Numbered from the stretch's first letter, positions 9,157 through 17,847 are shown. The stretch is 60,506 bases of DNA from Bradymonadales bacterium (GCA_016931535.1 JAFGEP010000077.1:1-60506), one strand, 5' to 3'. The notes: generated by a model from the letters alone, not told the origin. Program-made: numbers and translations.

Positions 9157-10055
9157 GCACCTACTACCTGGCAGAGGTCATTCCACCCATCCGCAGGTTT
9201 GGCTGGTTCGGTCTATCGCGCGACCAGGTCCTGCTGCTGATGGCGGCCATCAACGAGATCTTCTTGGGGGTCGACATCTACCTGGCCCACCGCATCAGCG
9301 GGACCATCGTGCCCAACGAGTGGATCCCGATCTGGTTTGGACCGGCGGCCGGGGTGCTACTGCTGTTTGTCGGCCTGGTTGCCCTTCGCTGGCGGTCGTT
9401 GGCCAATGTCCTTGCCACGGTGGTCTTTTTGGCCAGCATCGGCGTGGGGCTGTTGGGAGCCTACTTTCACTTCGTGCGGGCCATCCTGCCTACCGGACCG
9501 GCGGGGGAGCAGGTCACGGTCGGGCTGTTGGTATGGGGTCCCCCTATCCTGGGTCCGCTGACCTTCTGCCTGGTGGGTGTGCTGGGTCTGAGCGCCGCCT
9601 GGCAGGAGTCGCCTGCGGACAGCGGGGTTCTCCTGCTTCCTGGTCGTTTCCAGATCCGGATGCCCTACAGCAAGACCCGCGCACTGGTCTTCCTGGTGGG
9701 CCTGGGGATCCTGGCGACGGTCTTGAGCAGCGTGCTGGATCATGCCCGCACGCCGTTTGTCAACCCATGGCTCTGGATCCCGACGGCGGTGGGTGTGCTG
9801 GGGACCATCGTGTCGATCGCGCTTGGCCTGATCGCCAGGCCGAACCGGGTCGATCTGACCGTTTTTTTGGTCGTGATGGTGCTGCTGATCGCGGTGGGGC
9901 TGCTGGGGGCCTACCTCCATTTCCACGAGAACCTGACGGCCGGCGGCCAGTTCGTGCCCGAGCGGTTCATCCGGGGGGCACCGGTGCTGGCTCCCCTGCT
10001 CTTCTCGAACATGGGGGCGCTGGGGCTCATCGCCTTGCTGGACTCGGGGAGATGA
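9153..10055 (+). CDS. Eight-helix membrane protein with internal duplication, partner of the cytochrome
   Basis: A 300-residue integral membrane protein with about eight transmembrane segments and no family I recognise. Its two halves match: GVGLLGAYFHF (97-107) and AVGLLGAYLHF (247-257) end TM3 and TM7, and His46/His106 in the first half correspond to His197/His256 in the second, with spacings of 60 and 59 residues. Paired His in a four-helix bundle suggests haem b or metal ligands. The start ATG overlaps the cytochrome stop as ATGA, so the two proteins are translationally coupled. I infer a quinone-interacting membrane partner for the octaheme cytochrome, but the sequence does not prove redox cofactors. 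Confidence 0.8.
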   Translation: MSTYYLAEVIPPIRRFGWFGLSRDQVLLLMAAINEIFLGVDIYLAHRISGTIVPNEWIPIWFGPAAGVLLLFVGLVALRWRSLANVLATVVFLASIGVGLLGAYFHFVRAILPTGPAGEQVTVGLLVWGPPILGPLTFCLVGVLGLSAAWQESPADSGVLLLPGRFQIRMPYSKTRALVFLVGLGILATVLSSVLDHARTPFVNPWLWIPTAVGVLGTIVSIALGLIARPNRVDLTVFLVVMVLLIAVGLLGAYLHFHENLTAGGQFVPERFIRGAPVLAPLLFSNMGALGLIALLDSGR

Positions 10056-10092
10056 CCTCGATCAGTTGATCGCGGTCCGCTCGATCCAGAGA

Positions 10093-11337
10093 CTACTCGA
10101 AGACCTTCTCCTCCCAGTCTCCTGCGTGCTCCGCATCCAGCTCCGACTCGCGGATGGGAGAAGCCTCCCGGGTCCGTTCGTGCTCCCGGTACCATTCATG
10201 GCTGGTGATCAGCCGCATGATCTCATTGGTCCCGGTCCAGATGCTGGCCAGCCCCAGGTCGCGGACGATGCGCTCCACCGGGTAGATATTGGTATAGCCG
10301 ATACCGCCCATGACCTGCATGGCGGTTCGGGCCACCTGCTGGCAGGACTCGGTGACGAACCGCTTGGTTTCGCTCACCATGCGGCGCACGGTCCGAGCGG
10401 GGGTGCCAGCGTCCACCATCATGGAGGTGGCGAGCACCATGGCGCGGCAGGCATCGAGGAGGGTGACGGCGTCGGCGATCGGAAAGCTGACCCCCTGGAA
10501 CTCCTTGATGATGCGACCGAAGGCTTTTCTCCTCGCGCTGTAGCGGGTGGCGATCTCCAGGGCGGGGCGAGCGGCTCCGATGGTCATGGCCGCGGTGCCC
10601 AGCCTCTCGGGGATCATCATCCGGTAGAACACCTCGGTCGCGCCGTTCTCCTTGCCCAAAAGGTTGGCTTGCGGCACCACCGCATCCTTGAAGACCAGTC
10701 GGGCGGTCCCTCCTCCCCGGCACCCCATCAGCCCATAGGAGTAGGAGGTGGTGACCCCCGGGCCGCGGTCCACCAGGAAGCAGGAGAGCGACTGGGCGGG
10801 CGGTGCCTGGGGGTTGGTCCTGGCATAGACCAAAAAGTAGTCGGCCGCTTCGCCTCCCACGATGAACCGCTTCTCCCCGTTGAGCACCCAGACATCACCC
10901 TCGCGGCGGGCGGTGGTCGTGGTGCCGAAGAAGTCCGAGCCCCCGCGAGGCTCGGTCAGGCACTCGGCCGCGAAGATCTCGCCGGCGAGCAGCGGATTGA
11001 CGTAGCGTTCCTTCTGCTGGTCGGTTCCGAAAGCGACGATCGCATCGCAGACCAGCTCGGCACCGATGCCGAACACGCAGGCGAAGATGTAGCCGAGTAC
11101 CCCGACCTCTTCCATGCACATGCAGGTATCGACCCAGGTCAGCCCGCGGCCGCCCCAGCGCGTGGGGTGGCGGACCCCCAGCAGCCTGCGGCGGCCTGCT
11201 TCGGCCAGAAAGGTCTTGGGGAAACGGATCTCATCCCGATCCATGGCGAGGATCATCTCGCGTGGCACCCAGCGAACCAGATCCCGGATCTCCTCGCGCA
11301 AGGATCGCTGCTCAGGGGTCAGCAGGTACTCGAACAT
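10093..11337 (-). CDS. Acyl-CoA dehydrogenase
   Basis: A 414-residue flavoprotein that would introduce the alpha-beta double bond into an acyl-CoA, passing electrons to ETF. CLTEPRGGSD and NGEKRFIVGG are FAD/substrate-binding signatures, ARRKAFGRII is the helical-domain signature, and TGTNEIMR lies near the C-terminus. In short- and medium-chain enzymes the catalytic Glu precedes the last motif (YEGT); here that place is Thr (WTGT). A Glu in MIPERLG lies where the isovaleryl-CoA type keeps its base, so activity is probably retained. The start at 11337 is 16 bases after the pnp stop and probably shares its transcript. Substrate chain length cannot be read from the sequence. Confidence 0.88.
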   Translation of the reverse strand: MFEYLLTPEQRSLREEIRDLVRWVPREMILAMDRDEIRFPKTFLAEAGRRRLLGVRHPTRWGGRGLTWVDTCMCMEEVGVLGYIFACVFGIGAELVCDAIVAFGTDQQKERYVNPLLAGEIFAAECLTEPRGGSDFFGTTTTARREGDVWVLNGEKRFIVGGEAADYFLVYARTNPQAPPAQSLSCFLVDRGPGVTTSYSYGLMGCRGGGTARLVFKDAVVPQANLLGKENGATEVFYRMMIPERLGTAAMTIGAARPALEIATRYSARRKAFGRIIKEFQGVSFPIADAVTLLDACRAMVLATSMMVDAGTPARTVRRMVSETKRFVTESCQQVARTAMQVMGGIGYTNIYPVERIVRDLGLASIWTGTNEIMRLITSHEWYREHERTREASPIRESELDAEHAGDWEEKVFE

Positions 11338-11353
11338 CGGAACCCCGCTTGGT

Positions 11354-13465
11354 TCAGGACGATTTGCGTAAGCCGAAGTGGGTCGGCTGTTGCCCGAGCG
11401 CTTCGCGACGGGACAGCTTGACCTTGCCGGCGCGGTCGATGGAGATGCACTTGACCAGGACCTCATCACCCTCCTGCAGGACATCGGTCACCCTCTCCAC
11501 CCGGTCTTCGGTGAGCTCGGAGATGTGGCAGAACCCGTCCAGGTTGGGAAGGATGGTGATGAAGGCTCCCGGATCGATGACCTTGCTGACCACCCCGAGA
11601 TAGATGGCGCCCACCTCCGCCTCCATGGTCAGGCCATGGACCATCTCCAGGGCGCGCTGTGCCGCATCGGAGTCGATGGAGGCGATCTCGACGGTGCCGT
11701 CGTCCTCGACGTTGATGTCGCAGCCGGTGGCCTCGATGATCCCTCGGATATGCTTGCCACCCGGTCCGATCAGGTCGCGTATGCGGTCGGTCTTGATCTG
11801 GATGGTGATGATGCGGGGGGCGTGAGGAGACAGTTCGGGGCGTGGTTTGCTGATGGTCTGGTCCATCTTGTCCAGGATGAAGAGCCTGCCCACGCGGGCC
11901 TGTTCCAGGGCGGTTTCCATGACCTCGCGGGAGATCCCGGAGATCTTGGTGTCCATCTGGAAGGCGGTGATGCCGCGGCGAGTGCCGGCCACCTTGAAGT
12001 CCATGTCGCCGTAGGCGTCCTCTTCTCCCAGGATGTCGCTCAGAACCAGGAAGCGATCCCCTTCCTTGATCAACCCCATGGCGATGCCGGCCACCGCCTC
12101 GGAGACGGGGACGCCGGCGTCCATGAGGGCCAGCGATCCGCCGCACACGGTCGCCATGGAACTGGAGCCGTTGGACTCCAGGATTTCGGAGACGACCCGG
12201 ATGGTATAGGGGAATACATCCTGCGAGGGCAGTACCAGCTCGAGGGCGCGATGTGCCAGAATGCCGTGACCGATCTCGCGGCGGCCGGGCCCCCGCAGCA
12301 TCTTGACCTCCCCGACGCTGAAGGGGGGGAAGTTGTAGTGCAGCATGAAGGACCGGGACTGGTCACCCAGCAGAGTTTCGAAGCGTTGATCGCTCTTGCC
12401 GGTCCCGACCGTGGTGGTCACCAGGGCCTGGGTCTCACCGCGGGTGAACAGGGCGGAACCGTGTGTACGGGGAAGCACGGTGACCTCGGCGGTGATGGGG
12501 CGGATGTCGGTAGGACCGCGTCCGCCCACCCGCTTCCTGGTGGCGACGATAGTGGCGCGCATGGTGATCTTGCGGACCATTTCGAAGGCCCTTGCGATCT
12601 CGGGTTCGCGGTCGGGGAAGAGGGGGCTCAACCGTTCGAGCAACTGGGCCTCGATCTCCTTGAAACGCGAGGATCTGGCCGCCTTGTCGTGGACCTCCAG
12701 AGAATCCTGGATCGCATTTCCGGTGAGGTTCTGCACCTGTTCCAAGAGCTCGGTGTCCACGGTGGGAGGCTGGTAGGGTCGCTTGGGAATGCCGACCGCT
12801 TCCTGCAGGCGGAGCTGGATCTCGAGCAATCGTCGGACCGAGCTCTGTCCGAACTCCAGGGCATCGAGCATGTCGCTTTCGCTGATCCCCCTGGCCTCGC
12901 CCTCCACCATCACGATGTTGTCGAAGGAGCAGGCCATCACGAGGTCGATGTCGCTGGTCGCGCGCTCGGCGGTGGTAGGATTGGCGACGAAGCGTCCATC
13001 GACTCGACCCACGCGCACCCCCGCGATGGGACCGTTCCAGGGGATGTCCGAGATCATCAGGGCGGTGGAGGCGCCGGTGATGGCCAGGACATCGGAGGTG
13101 TGCTGTCGGTCGGCCGACAGGACGGTGGCGACGACCTGGGTTTCAGACCGGTACCCCTCGGGAAACAGGGGTCGAAGCGGGCGATCAATGAGGCGGCTGG
13201 CCAGGATTTCATGTTCGGCCTGTCTTCCTTCGCGCCGGAAGTAGCTTCCGGGGATGAAACCGGCCGCATAGGTTTTTTCGACGTAGTCGCAGGTCAGCGG
13301 GAGGAAGCTGGCATCCGCCCGTTCGGAGCCCCCGACCGCCGTGACCAGGACCATGGTCTCCCCCTGCTGGACGAGCACCGATCCACTGGCCTGCTTGGCC
13401 ATACGGCCGGTTTCGATGACAATTTCCTCTCCACCGAGGATTGCGCTTTCTTTGAGATATCGCAT
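11354..13465 (-). CDS. pnp: Polyribonucleotide nucleotidyltransferase (PNPase)
   Basis: A 703-residue 3'-5' phosphorolytic exoribonuclease that degrades mRNA. Two RNase PH-like domains are present (FIPGSYFRREGR in the first, LRGPGRREIGHG in the second), followed by a KH domain (IGPGGKHIRGI) and an S1 domain ending at the C-terminus. The length is normal for the family. The ATG at 13465 has GGAGAAG eight bases upstream. It follows rpsO on the same strand, the usual rpsO-pnp order, and two RNA hairpins lie in the gap. Confidence 0.97.
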   Translation of the reverse strand: MRYLKESAILGGEEIVIETGRMAKQASGSVLVQQGETMVLVTAVGGSERADASFLPLTCDYVEKTYAAGFIPGSYFRREGRQAEHEILASRLIDRPLRPLFPEGYRSETQVVATVLSADRQHTSDVLAITGASTALMISDIPWNGPIAGVRVGRVDGRFVANPTTAERATSDIDLVMACSFDNIVMVEGEARGISESDMLDALEFGQSSVRRLLEIQLRLQEAVGIPKRPYQPPTVDTELLEQVQNLTGNAIQDSLEVHDKAARSSRFKEIEAQLLERLSPLFPDREPEIARAFEMVRKITMRATIVATRKRVGGRGPTDIRPITAEVTVLPRTHGSALFTRGETQALVTTTVGTGKSDQRFETLLGDQSRSFMLHYNFPPFSVGEVKMLRGPGRREIGHGILAHRALELVLPSQDVFPYTIRVVSEILESNGSSSMATVCGGSLALMDAGVPVSEAVAGIAMGLIKEGDRFLVLSDILGEEDAYGDMDFKVAGTRRGITAFQMDTKISGISREVMETALEQARVGRLFILDKMDQTISKPRPELSPHAPRIITIQIKTDRIRDLIGPGGKHIRGIIEATGCDINVEDDGTVEIASIDSDAAQRALEMVHGLTMEAEVGAIYLGVVSKVIDPGAFITILPNLDGFCHISELTEDRVERVTDVLQEGDEVLVKCISIDRAGKVKLSRREALGQQPTHFGLRKSS

Positions 13466-13482
13466 GGTAGCACTTCTCCATG

Positions 13483-13501
13483 TACAGACCGTCGGTCTGT
13501 A
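13483..13501 (-). promoter_or_regulatory. Small hairpin just upstream of the pnp ribosome-binding site
   Basis: TACAGACC-GTC-GGTCTGTA forms a perfect 8-bp stem with a three-base loop, and the stem ends about nine bases from the GGAGAAG ribosome site of pnp. It could affect ribosome access in the leader. Confidence 0.5.
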
Positions 13502-13540
13502 GGATGTAGCCACCTCCACCGGGCTTTCTGTCTGGTTGTG

Positions 13541-13596
13541 TAGCGTGTAGCCAGATGGTCGTGACCCGTAGGCTTCGACCATCTGGCTACAAGCTA
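13541..13596 (-). promoter_or_regulatory. Long rpsO-pnp intercistronic hairpin
   Basis: The arms 13541-13561 and 13576-13596 pair over 20 of 21 positions, including the perfect 15-bp core GTAGCCAGATGGTCG, around a 14-base loop. In Escherichia coli a long hairpin in the same place is cut by RNase III to start PNPase autoregulation. Its presence here at the same position suggests the same control. Confidence 0.65.
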
Positions 13597-13664
13597 CGCC
13601 CAACACAAACCCGCTCGGTGGACGCAGCTTGCCGCAGTCCCCAACGGGGATCTGCCTGAACCAA

Positions 13665-13699
13665 GGACCCGCCCCTACCCAGAGTAGCCAGGCGGGTCC
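13665..13699 (-). terminator. Hairpin after rpsO, possible leaky terminator
   Basis: GGACCCGCC (13665-13673) pairs with GGCGGGTCC (13691-13699) four bases after the rpsO stop codon. On the transcript it is followed by UUGGUU rather than a full U run. It may attenuate transcription into pnp or protect the rpsO 3' end. Confidence 0.45.
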
Positions 13700-13702
13700 A
13701 GA

Positions 13703-13984
13703 CTATTTGCGGAGGCCCAGCTCGGCGATCAGCTCGCGATACCTATCCCAGTTCTTTTCCTTGAGATAGTCGAGAAGCCTTCGACGCTGGCTGACGAGAA
13801 TGAGCAACCCCCGACGAGAGTGGTGGTCCTTCGCGTGGGTCTTGAAATGCTCCGTCAGGTACTGGATGCGCGCGGACAGCAGCGCCACCTGGACCTCGGT
13901 CGAGCCGGTGTCGGTCTCGGCCAGGTTGAAACGCTCGCGCATGCGCCCGATGATGTTCGCCTTCTCTTCTGCTGACAGCGCCAT
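13703..13984 (-). CDS. rpsO: Ribosomal protein S15
   Basis: A 93-residue protein of the small ribosomal subunit that binds 16S rRNA at the three-way junction of the central domain. It has the family core [27 protein letters not shown] and RRRLLDYLK. The ATG at 13984 has GGAGGA eight bases upstream, and the family length fits this start and not the longer open frame. Confidence 0.97.
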   Translation of the reverse strand: MALSAEEKANIIGRMRERFNLAETDTGSTEVQVALLSARIQYLTEHFKTHAKDHHSRRGLLILVSQRRRLLDYLKEKNWDRYRELIAELGLRK

Positions 13985-14326
13985 GGGATTCCTCCGCTTA
14001 TTCACTGGTGAACACGGTCCGGGGGTTTTTCCCCTCGCAGAGCAGAACACACCGCCCCCTACGGACCGCAAAACCCGAAGCACCCACCCATGGAGAGTGG
14101 CTTCGAGCCAGCGCACTATAGGGACATGCCCGAGGGCGTGTCAACGCCAATCGGCCCTCGTGCATCGCTGCCCACGACGGCTCCCTCAGATCGGGACCTT
14201 TCCAAGGAAGCCGCTTGGAACCGAATCTACCCGATTGACCAGATTCACCGACACAAGGCAGGCACCCGCAGATGGCACGATCAGGGGCCGTGCCGCTCGC
14301 TGACCAGGCGGCGGATTCTTGGCTCC
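13985..14326. other. Intergenic region between trx and rpsO
   Basis: The 342 bp between two minus-strand genes contain no credible gene. Two short inverted repeats are visible: GGCACG/CGTGCC at 14274-14294 and TTCCAAG/CTTGGAA at 14200-14220. Neither is followed by a T run on the minus strand. The rpsO promoter should lie here but I cannot place it. Confidence 0.4.
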
Positions 14327-14659
14327 CTAGTCACCTGCCAGCTCCTCGAACAACGCCTCGATCCGGGCTTTTATCGCCCCCCGAACCTCTCCCACCTTCT
14401 CGCCGTTCCGAAAGGCGAGAATCGTCGGAATGGCCAAAACCTTGTACCGGGTCGGCGTGTCCGGGTTCTCGTCCACGTTCATCTTGGCCACCCGTACCTT
14501 GCCCTGGTAGCGATCGGCGAGCGCATCCATCGTAGGTCCGATGGCCAGACAGGGCCCGCACCAGGCGGCCCACAGATCGACCACCGTCGGCAGATCGCTC
14601 TGCAACACCTCGGACTCGAAGGTCGTGTCCGTCACCTCGAAGACATTCTTGCTGGCCAT
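14327..14659 (-). CDS. trxA: Thioredoxin
   Basis: A 110-residue thioredoxin with the active site WAAWCGPC and the conserved cis-proline region LAIPTILAFRNGEKV. It has no signal peptide, so it acts in the cytoplasm as a dithiol reductant. The ATG at 14659 has GAGGA upstream. The usual CGPCK Lys is replaced by Leu (CGPCL), which may shift its redox behaviour; this is a common variation. Confidence 0.93.
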   Translation of the reverse strand: MASKNVFEVTDTTFESEVLQSDLPTVVDLWAAWCGPCLAIGPTMDALADRYQGKVRVAKMNVDENPDTPTRYKVLAIPTILAFRNGEKVGEVRGAIKARIEALFEELAGD

Positions 14660-14776
14660 GGGTATCCTCGACTGGGTTCTGTTCCAAGCCCTCCGAACAA
14701 CCGGGGCATACGCGAGACTACCCCAGATCGCCTCACTTGTCTGCAGGCTCGGCACACGGATAGCGTGTGGCGGGGT

Positions 14777-15559
14777 TCAGGGAAGCTCACTGGGGGGGTT
14801 GATCGCAGGCTCTTCCATCGGTGCCGGCTCCGGTTGGGCAGGGGCATCGGTCGAGGCGACGGTGCAGGGCTCGCCAGCAACGCTTCCAGCGGGATCCTCG
14901 CGCGCGGGTTCGATCGGGTCGGTCACCTCGATCCCGAAGCTCGCCATGGCTTGCAGCGTGGTGATCACCAGGGTACGGTAGTCCTCTCCGCGGATCTTGA
15001 GGCCACCCGATCCCCCGTTCTGGGCCCCGGAGTAGATGCCCAGGTACTGCTCTTGCTCCTCGGGCGTGATCTGCAACCCTTGTGCCTCGAGGAGGGCGAT
15101 CAGCCTCTCCACGTCCCGCCTCCCCGGGTAGGCCACGGCCAAGATGGCATGGTCCGCCCGCCAGCCGTGCCGGACCGCCAGAAAGAAAGCCAGCAGAGCC
15201 CCGGCCCGGTCACCCCCGTGATCGCAATGGATGAAGATCTCGGAGGGCTGGAAGTGCTCCGTTCCGCTCATCAGCGTCTCGACCGAAGGGAAATTCCGGC
15301 CAAACCAGACGTTGACCCGCTCGATCCCCAGGCGCCGGCAGGCCTGGCGGGGCTCCTCGGCCATCACCACGCCGCTGACTACCACCCGGACACCACGGCG
15401 ATGTAGATCCTCGATATCGGCAGTCGTGACCGGCGCCCCTCCGATCCAGTACCCCTCCGGCACCGGGTGGGTGTTGGGTGGCAACGCGCCGACCCAGCAC
15501 GGGCCGGCCCCCAGAACGGCCAACCAGGCGATGACGGCCACGATATGACGAACTGGCAA
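14777..15559 (-). CDS. Secreted dual-specificity phosphatase-like protein
   Basis: A 260-residue protein with an N-terminal hydrophobic signal (about residues 5-25) and a DSP/PTP-like domain. IHCDHGGDRAG contains the CX5R phosphate-binding loop with catalytic Cys and Arg, and a YWIGGAPVTTADIEDL-like segment marks the start of the fold. An export signal makes it a periplasmic phosphatase, perhaps acting on inositol phosphates or phosphoproteins. The last 60 residues are Pro/Glu-rich and likely unstructured. No ATG fits; the TTG at 15559 has GGAGAAAACCG in front and keeps the signal peptide complete, with a GTG at 15538 as alternative. Confidence 0.7.
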   Translation of the reverse strand: MPVRHIVAVIAWLAVLGAGPCWVGALPPNTHPVPEGYWIGGAPVTTADIEDLHRRGVRVVVSGVVMAEEPRQACRRLGIERVNVWFGRNFPSVETLMSGTEHFQPSEIFIHCDHGGDRAGALLAFFLAVRHGWRADHAILAVAYPGRRDVERLIALLEAQGLQITPEEQEQYLGIYSGAQNGGSGGLKIRGEDYRTLVITTLQAMASFGIEVTDPIEPAREDPAGSVAGEPCTVASTDAPAQPEPAPMEEPAINPPSELP

Positions 15560-15761
15560 CGGTTTTCTCCGCGTTGTCTCGATTGCAGACGCGAACCGCC
15601 TTCTCCCCGTGCCGATGAAGGAGAGCCGGCGACTTTCTTTCTTGTATCAGACAGTGCGCAGCAGGGAAAAATCTTTCTTTGCCCGAGGGCGATCAGGCGG
15701 AGTAGGATGGCGGTTCCCAACAACCGGCCGAGTTGTGGCGCAAAAGGCGGCTGTAGACCGA

Positions 15762-17198
15762 TCATTCAAGGCGCAGGCGGATGCTTTTCTGCTGGGTGGT
15801 GGGATTGGCTACCGTGACCCACAGGATGGTACCGGAAGCTGCCTGGTCGGACAGGGGGATCTCAACGGTCTCACCAGCCAGTTCCTCGGCGACCAGCTCG
15901 GTACCGCCGGAGGAATCGACGGCCACGCGGATCGCGAGGTCGCTGTAGCTGCTGCTCTCCAGCCACAGGCTACGCCCGGAAAGGTCCTCGATGGAGCGGA
16001 AGAAGGCGAACCCTCCATGGGCCGAGATGTTGGCGTCGATCGTAGTTCCGGCCGCGAGGTTGCTCGCCTTCACGCGGTCCAGTTCCAGCGAATCGAAGCC
16101 GAAACGCCCGTCCAGGTAGTCGGGATCGTCCAGTGCGATCGCCAGCGCGAGGTCGCCCAGAAGCTCGCCGAACTGGATGGCCGGTTGCTGCGCTGAAAGA
16201 AGGGGCTGAAGCGATCCGATCCCGTTGGCCTCGTCGGCAACAAGGTCTGCGATGAAGCCTGCGCCCAAACGCTCGTACAGGTAGGTGCCGAACAGCAGAA
16301 GCACACCGTAGTGGACCGAGTAGCTGTCGGCCATCAGGGTGGCGGAAGGGTCGTGCAGCCAGCTCGACACCCAGGCCTCGTCGGTCCCGAAGCCGGTGAC
16401 CACCATGGCCAGCTCACTCATCGCCTCGTTCAACCAGCTCTCCTCGTCGCGGTCGTGGTTCCAGTGGACCAGGTGCTGGAACTCGTGGGCTTGAACCGAC
16501 AGCAGGTAGTCCGAGTCGGGATCGTACTCGAGGGTGTTGATGTGGAGCATCTCTCGCCGGTTCGAGACGGAGCTGGCTGACTGGTCGTCCACCCGGAAAT
16601 AGCCGTCGAAGGTGTACTCCCCGTAGCCCTCCATCTCATACAGCAAGAGATAGATCCGGGGGTCGTCGTCGAAGGTGTCGGGCGGCTGGCCAAACAGGCC
16701 GGTCACGACCTGGTACAGACCCCGCTCCGGATCGGCCGGGGTGGCGTGATCCCATGCCTCAAGGAGGTTGGCCACCGCCTGCTCATCCACCGTGTGTCCC
16801 CAGGTGGACTGCTCCACCACCACCACGACCCGCTCCCCTTCCCCTCGCACAAAGGCGCAGATCTGCTCGTTTCGGGGAGGCATCACCGAGAGGTTCCAGA
16901 TCCACCAGAGGTCGTCATCGGTACAGATGGGGTCGGAATCGTCGGGGGTATCGCCCAGATCGCCCTGATCCTCGGACCCCTGGTCGATCATCTCCGAACC
17001 GTCGTCCAATGCGGCATCCGAGCCCAGATCACCCGCATCGACGTCGGTCCAGACTCCGGCATCCCCATCCGGCCTGCCATCTGGGGAGCCGTCCAGGCCG
17101 GCATCACCTGCCGTCCAGTCGCCGCCATCACCTTCCTCACCGCAAGCGACGGCAAGCAGACCGCTCGCCAGGAAAATAAAAGCCTTGATGGTGGTCAT
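15762..17198 (-). CDS. Lipoprotein zinc metalloprotease
   Basis: A 478-residue lipoprotein: LLAVAC is the lipobox, followed by about 80 residues rich in Asp, Gly and Ser. The catalytic region is HEFQHLVHWNHD followed by WLNEAMSE, giving HExxH and a downstream Glu as third zinc ligand of gluzincin-like peptidases. A C-terminal beta-rich domain of about 130 residues (FFRSIEDLSGRSLWLE onwards) may bind targets. It probably acts at the outer membrane or cell surface. The start at 17198 is preceded by GGAG nine bases away; a nearby ATG is too close to that site. Confidence 0.8.
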   Translation of the reverse strand: MTTIKAFIFLASGLLAVACGEEGDGGDWTAGDAGLDGSPDGRPDGDAGVWTDVDAGDLGSDAALDDGSEMIDQGSEDQGDLGDTPDDSDPICTDDDLWWIWNLSVMPPRNEQICAFVRGEGERVVVVVEQSTWGHTVDEQAVANLLEAWDHATPADPERGLYQVVTGLFGQPPDTFDDDPRIYLLLYEMEGYGEYTFDGYFRVDDQSASSVSNRREMLHINTLEYDPDSDYLLSVQAHEFQHLVHWNHDRDEESWLNEAMSELAMVVTGFGTDEAWVSSWLHDPSATLMADSYSVHYGVLLLFGTYLYERLGAGFIADLVADEANGIGSLQPLLSAQQPAIQFGELLGDLALAIALDDPDYLDGRFGFDSLELDRVKASNLAAGTTIDANISAHGGFAFFRSIEDLSGRSLWLESSSYSDLAIRVAVDSSGGTELVAEELAGETVEIPLSDQAASGTILWVTVANPTTQQKSIRLRLE

Positions 17199-17472
17199 AC
17201 TGCCCATCTCCACTCGCGATGGTCTGGTCCCATCAGTCCTCTTTTGGAGCTTAATATTACAGGACTTCAGCCATTGATAGAACCGACCGACGCCGCTTCG
17301 ATCCCTGTTTTATCCTGAGAATAAAAGTGACTAGCTGAAAAAGCGGTGGCGCCATCCCATCCCTATCGCAAGCGATCTCACCCGTCTTGACTCTCGACGC
17401 CACATTGGCCATGGATGAGGGTGAAGATACGGGGTGGAGAAAGCCCCCCGTTCGACTCAGGTTCGCAAGACG

Positions 17473-17847
17473 ATGTCCAAGAAAATCCGCATGGTATGTG
17501 CCAGCTGTGCCCAGGAGTTCTACTTCACCCCCGAGCAGCTGGAGAGGATACTGGCCAAGCACGAAGGCCCAAGACGCAAGTGGTGCTGCCGCCAGTGTGT
17601 CGCTCTGTCCTACAAGTTCGATGCGATCCGCAAGGAGAGCGACCTCCCCGAATGGAAGCGGGCTCGGATGGTCCCCCCGGGGGCCACTCTGGAGAGCCAG
17701 TATCGGCGAGGAGTGCCGGACACTTCGAGGCCGCCCACCTGCAGCCGATGCGGGCGGGAGGTCGGCAGCTCCCAGGAGCAGGAAGAGGGCCAACCGATCC
17801 TGTGCAGAACCTGCCGCCAGGTCGAGCAGCAACGGTTCGGACGCTGA
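17473..17847 (+). CDS. Zinc-ribbon protein of unknown function
   Basis: A 124-residue protein with four Cys pairs: CASC and CCRQC in the N-terminal half, CSRC and CRTC in the C-terminal half, enough for two zinc ribbons. No enzyme domain is visible. The first ribbon, in MSKKIRMVCASCAQEFYF, looks like a small nucleic-acid or protein-binding finger. The ATG at 17473 lacks a strong ribosome site; a GTG at 17434 would add 13 residues. It lies alone, divergent from the metalloprotease and convergent with the transporter. Confidence 0.65.
   Translation: MSKKIRMVCASCAQEFYFTPEQLERILAKHEGPRRKWCCRQCVALSYKFDAIRKESDLPEWKRARMVPPGATLESQYRRGVPDTSRPPTCSRCGREVGSSQEQEEGQPILCRTCRQVEQQRFGR

Noticed and set aside
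11378..13543. A 721-codon open frame opposite pnp
   Set aside because: It is antisense to a clear PNPase, has no recognisable domains and a composition rich in Gly, Asp and Arg, as expected from GC-biased third positions.
17308..17326. TTTTAT...ATAAAA inverted repeat between the metalloprotease and zinc-ribbon genes
   Set aside because: The stem is six A/T pairs with a seven-base loop, too weak to support a function by itself.
17430..17475. GTTCGACTC, which looks like a tRNA T-loop
   Set aside because: No acceptor stem, anticodon stem or CCA-compatible pairing can be drawn around it.
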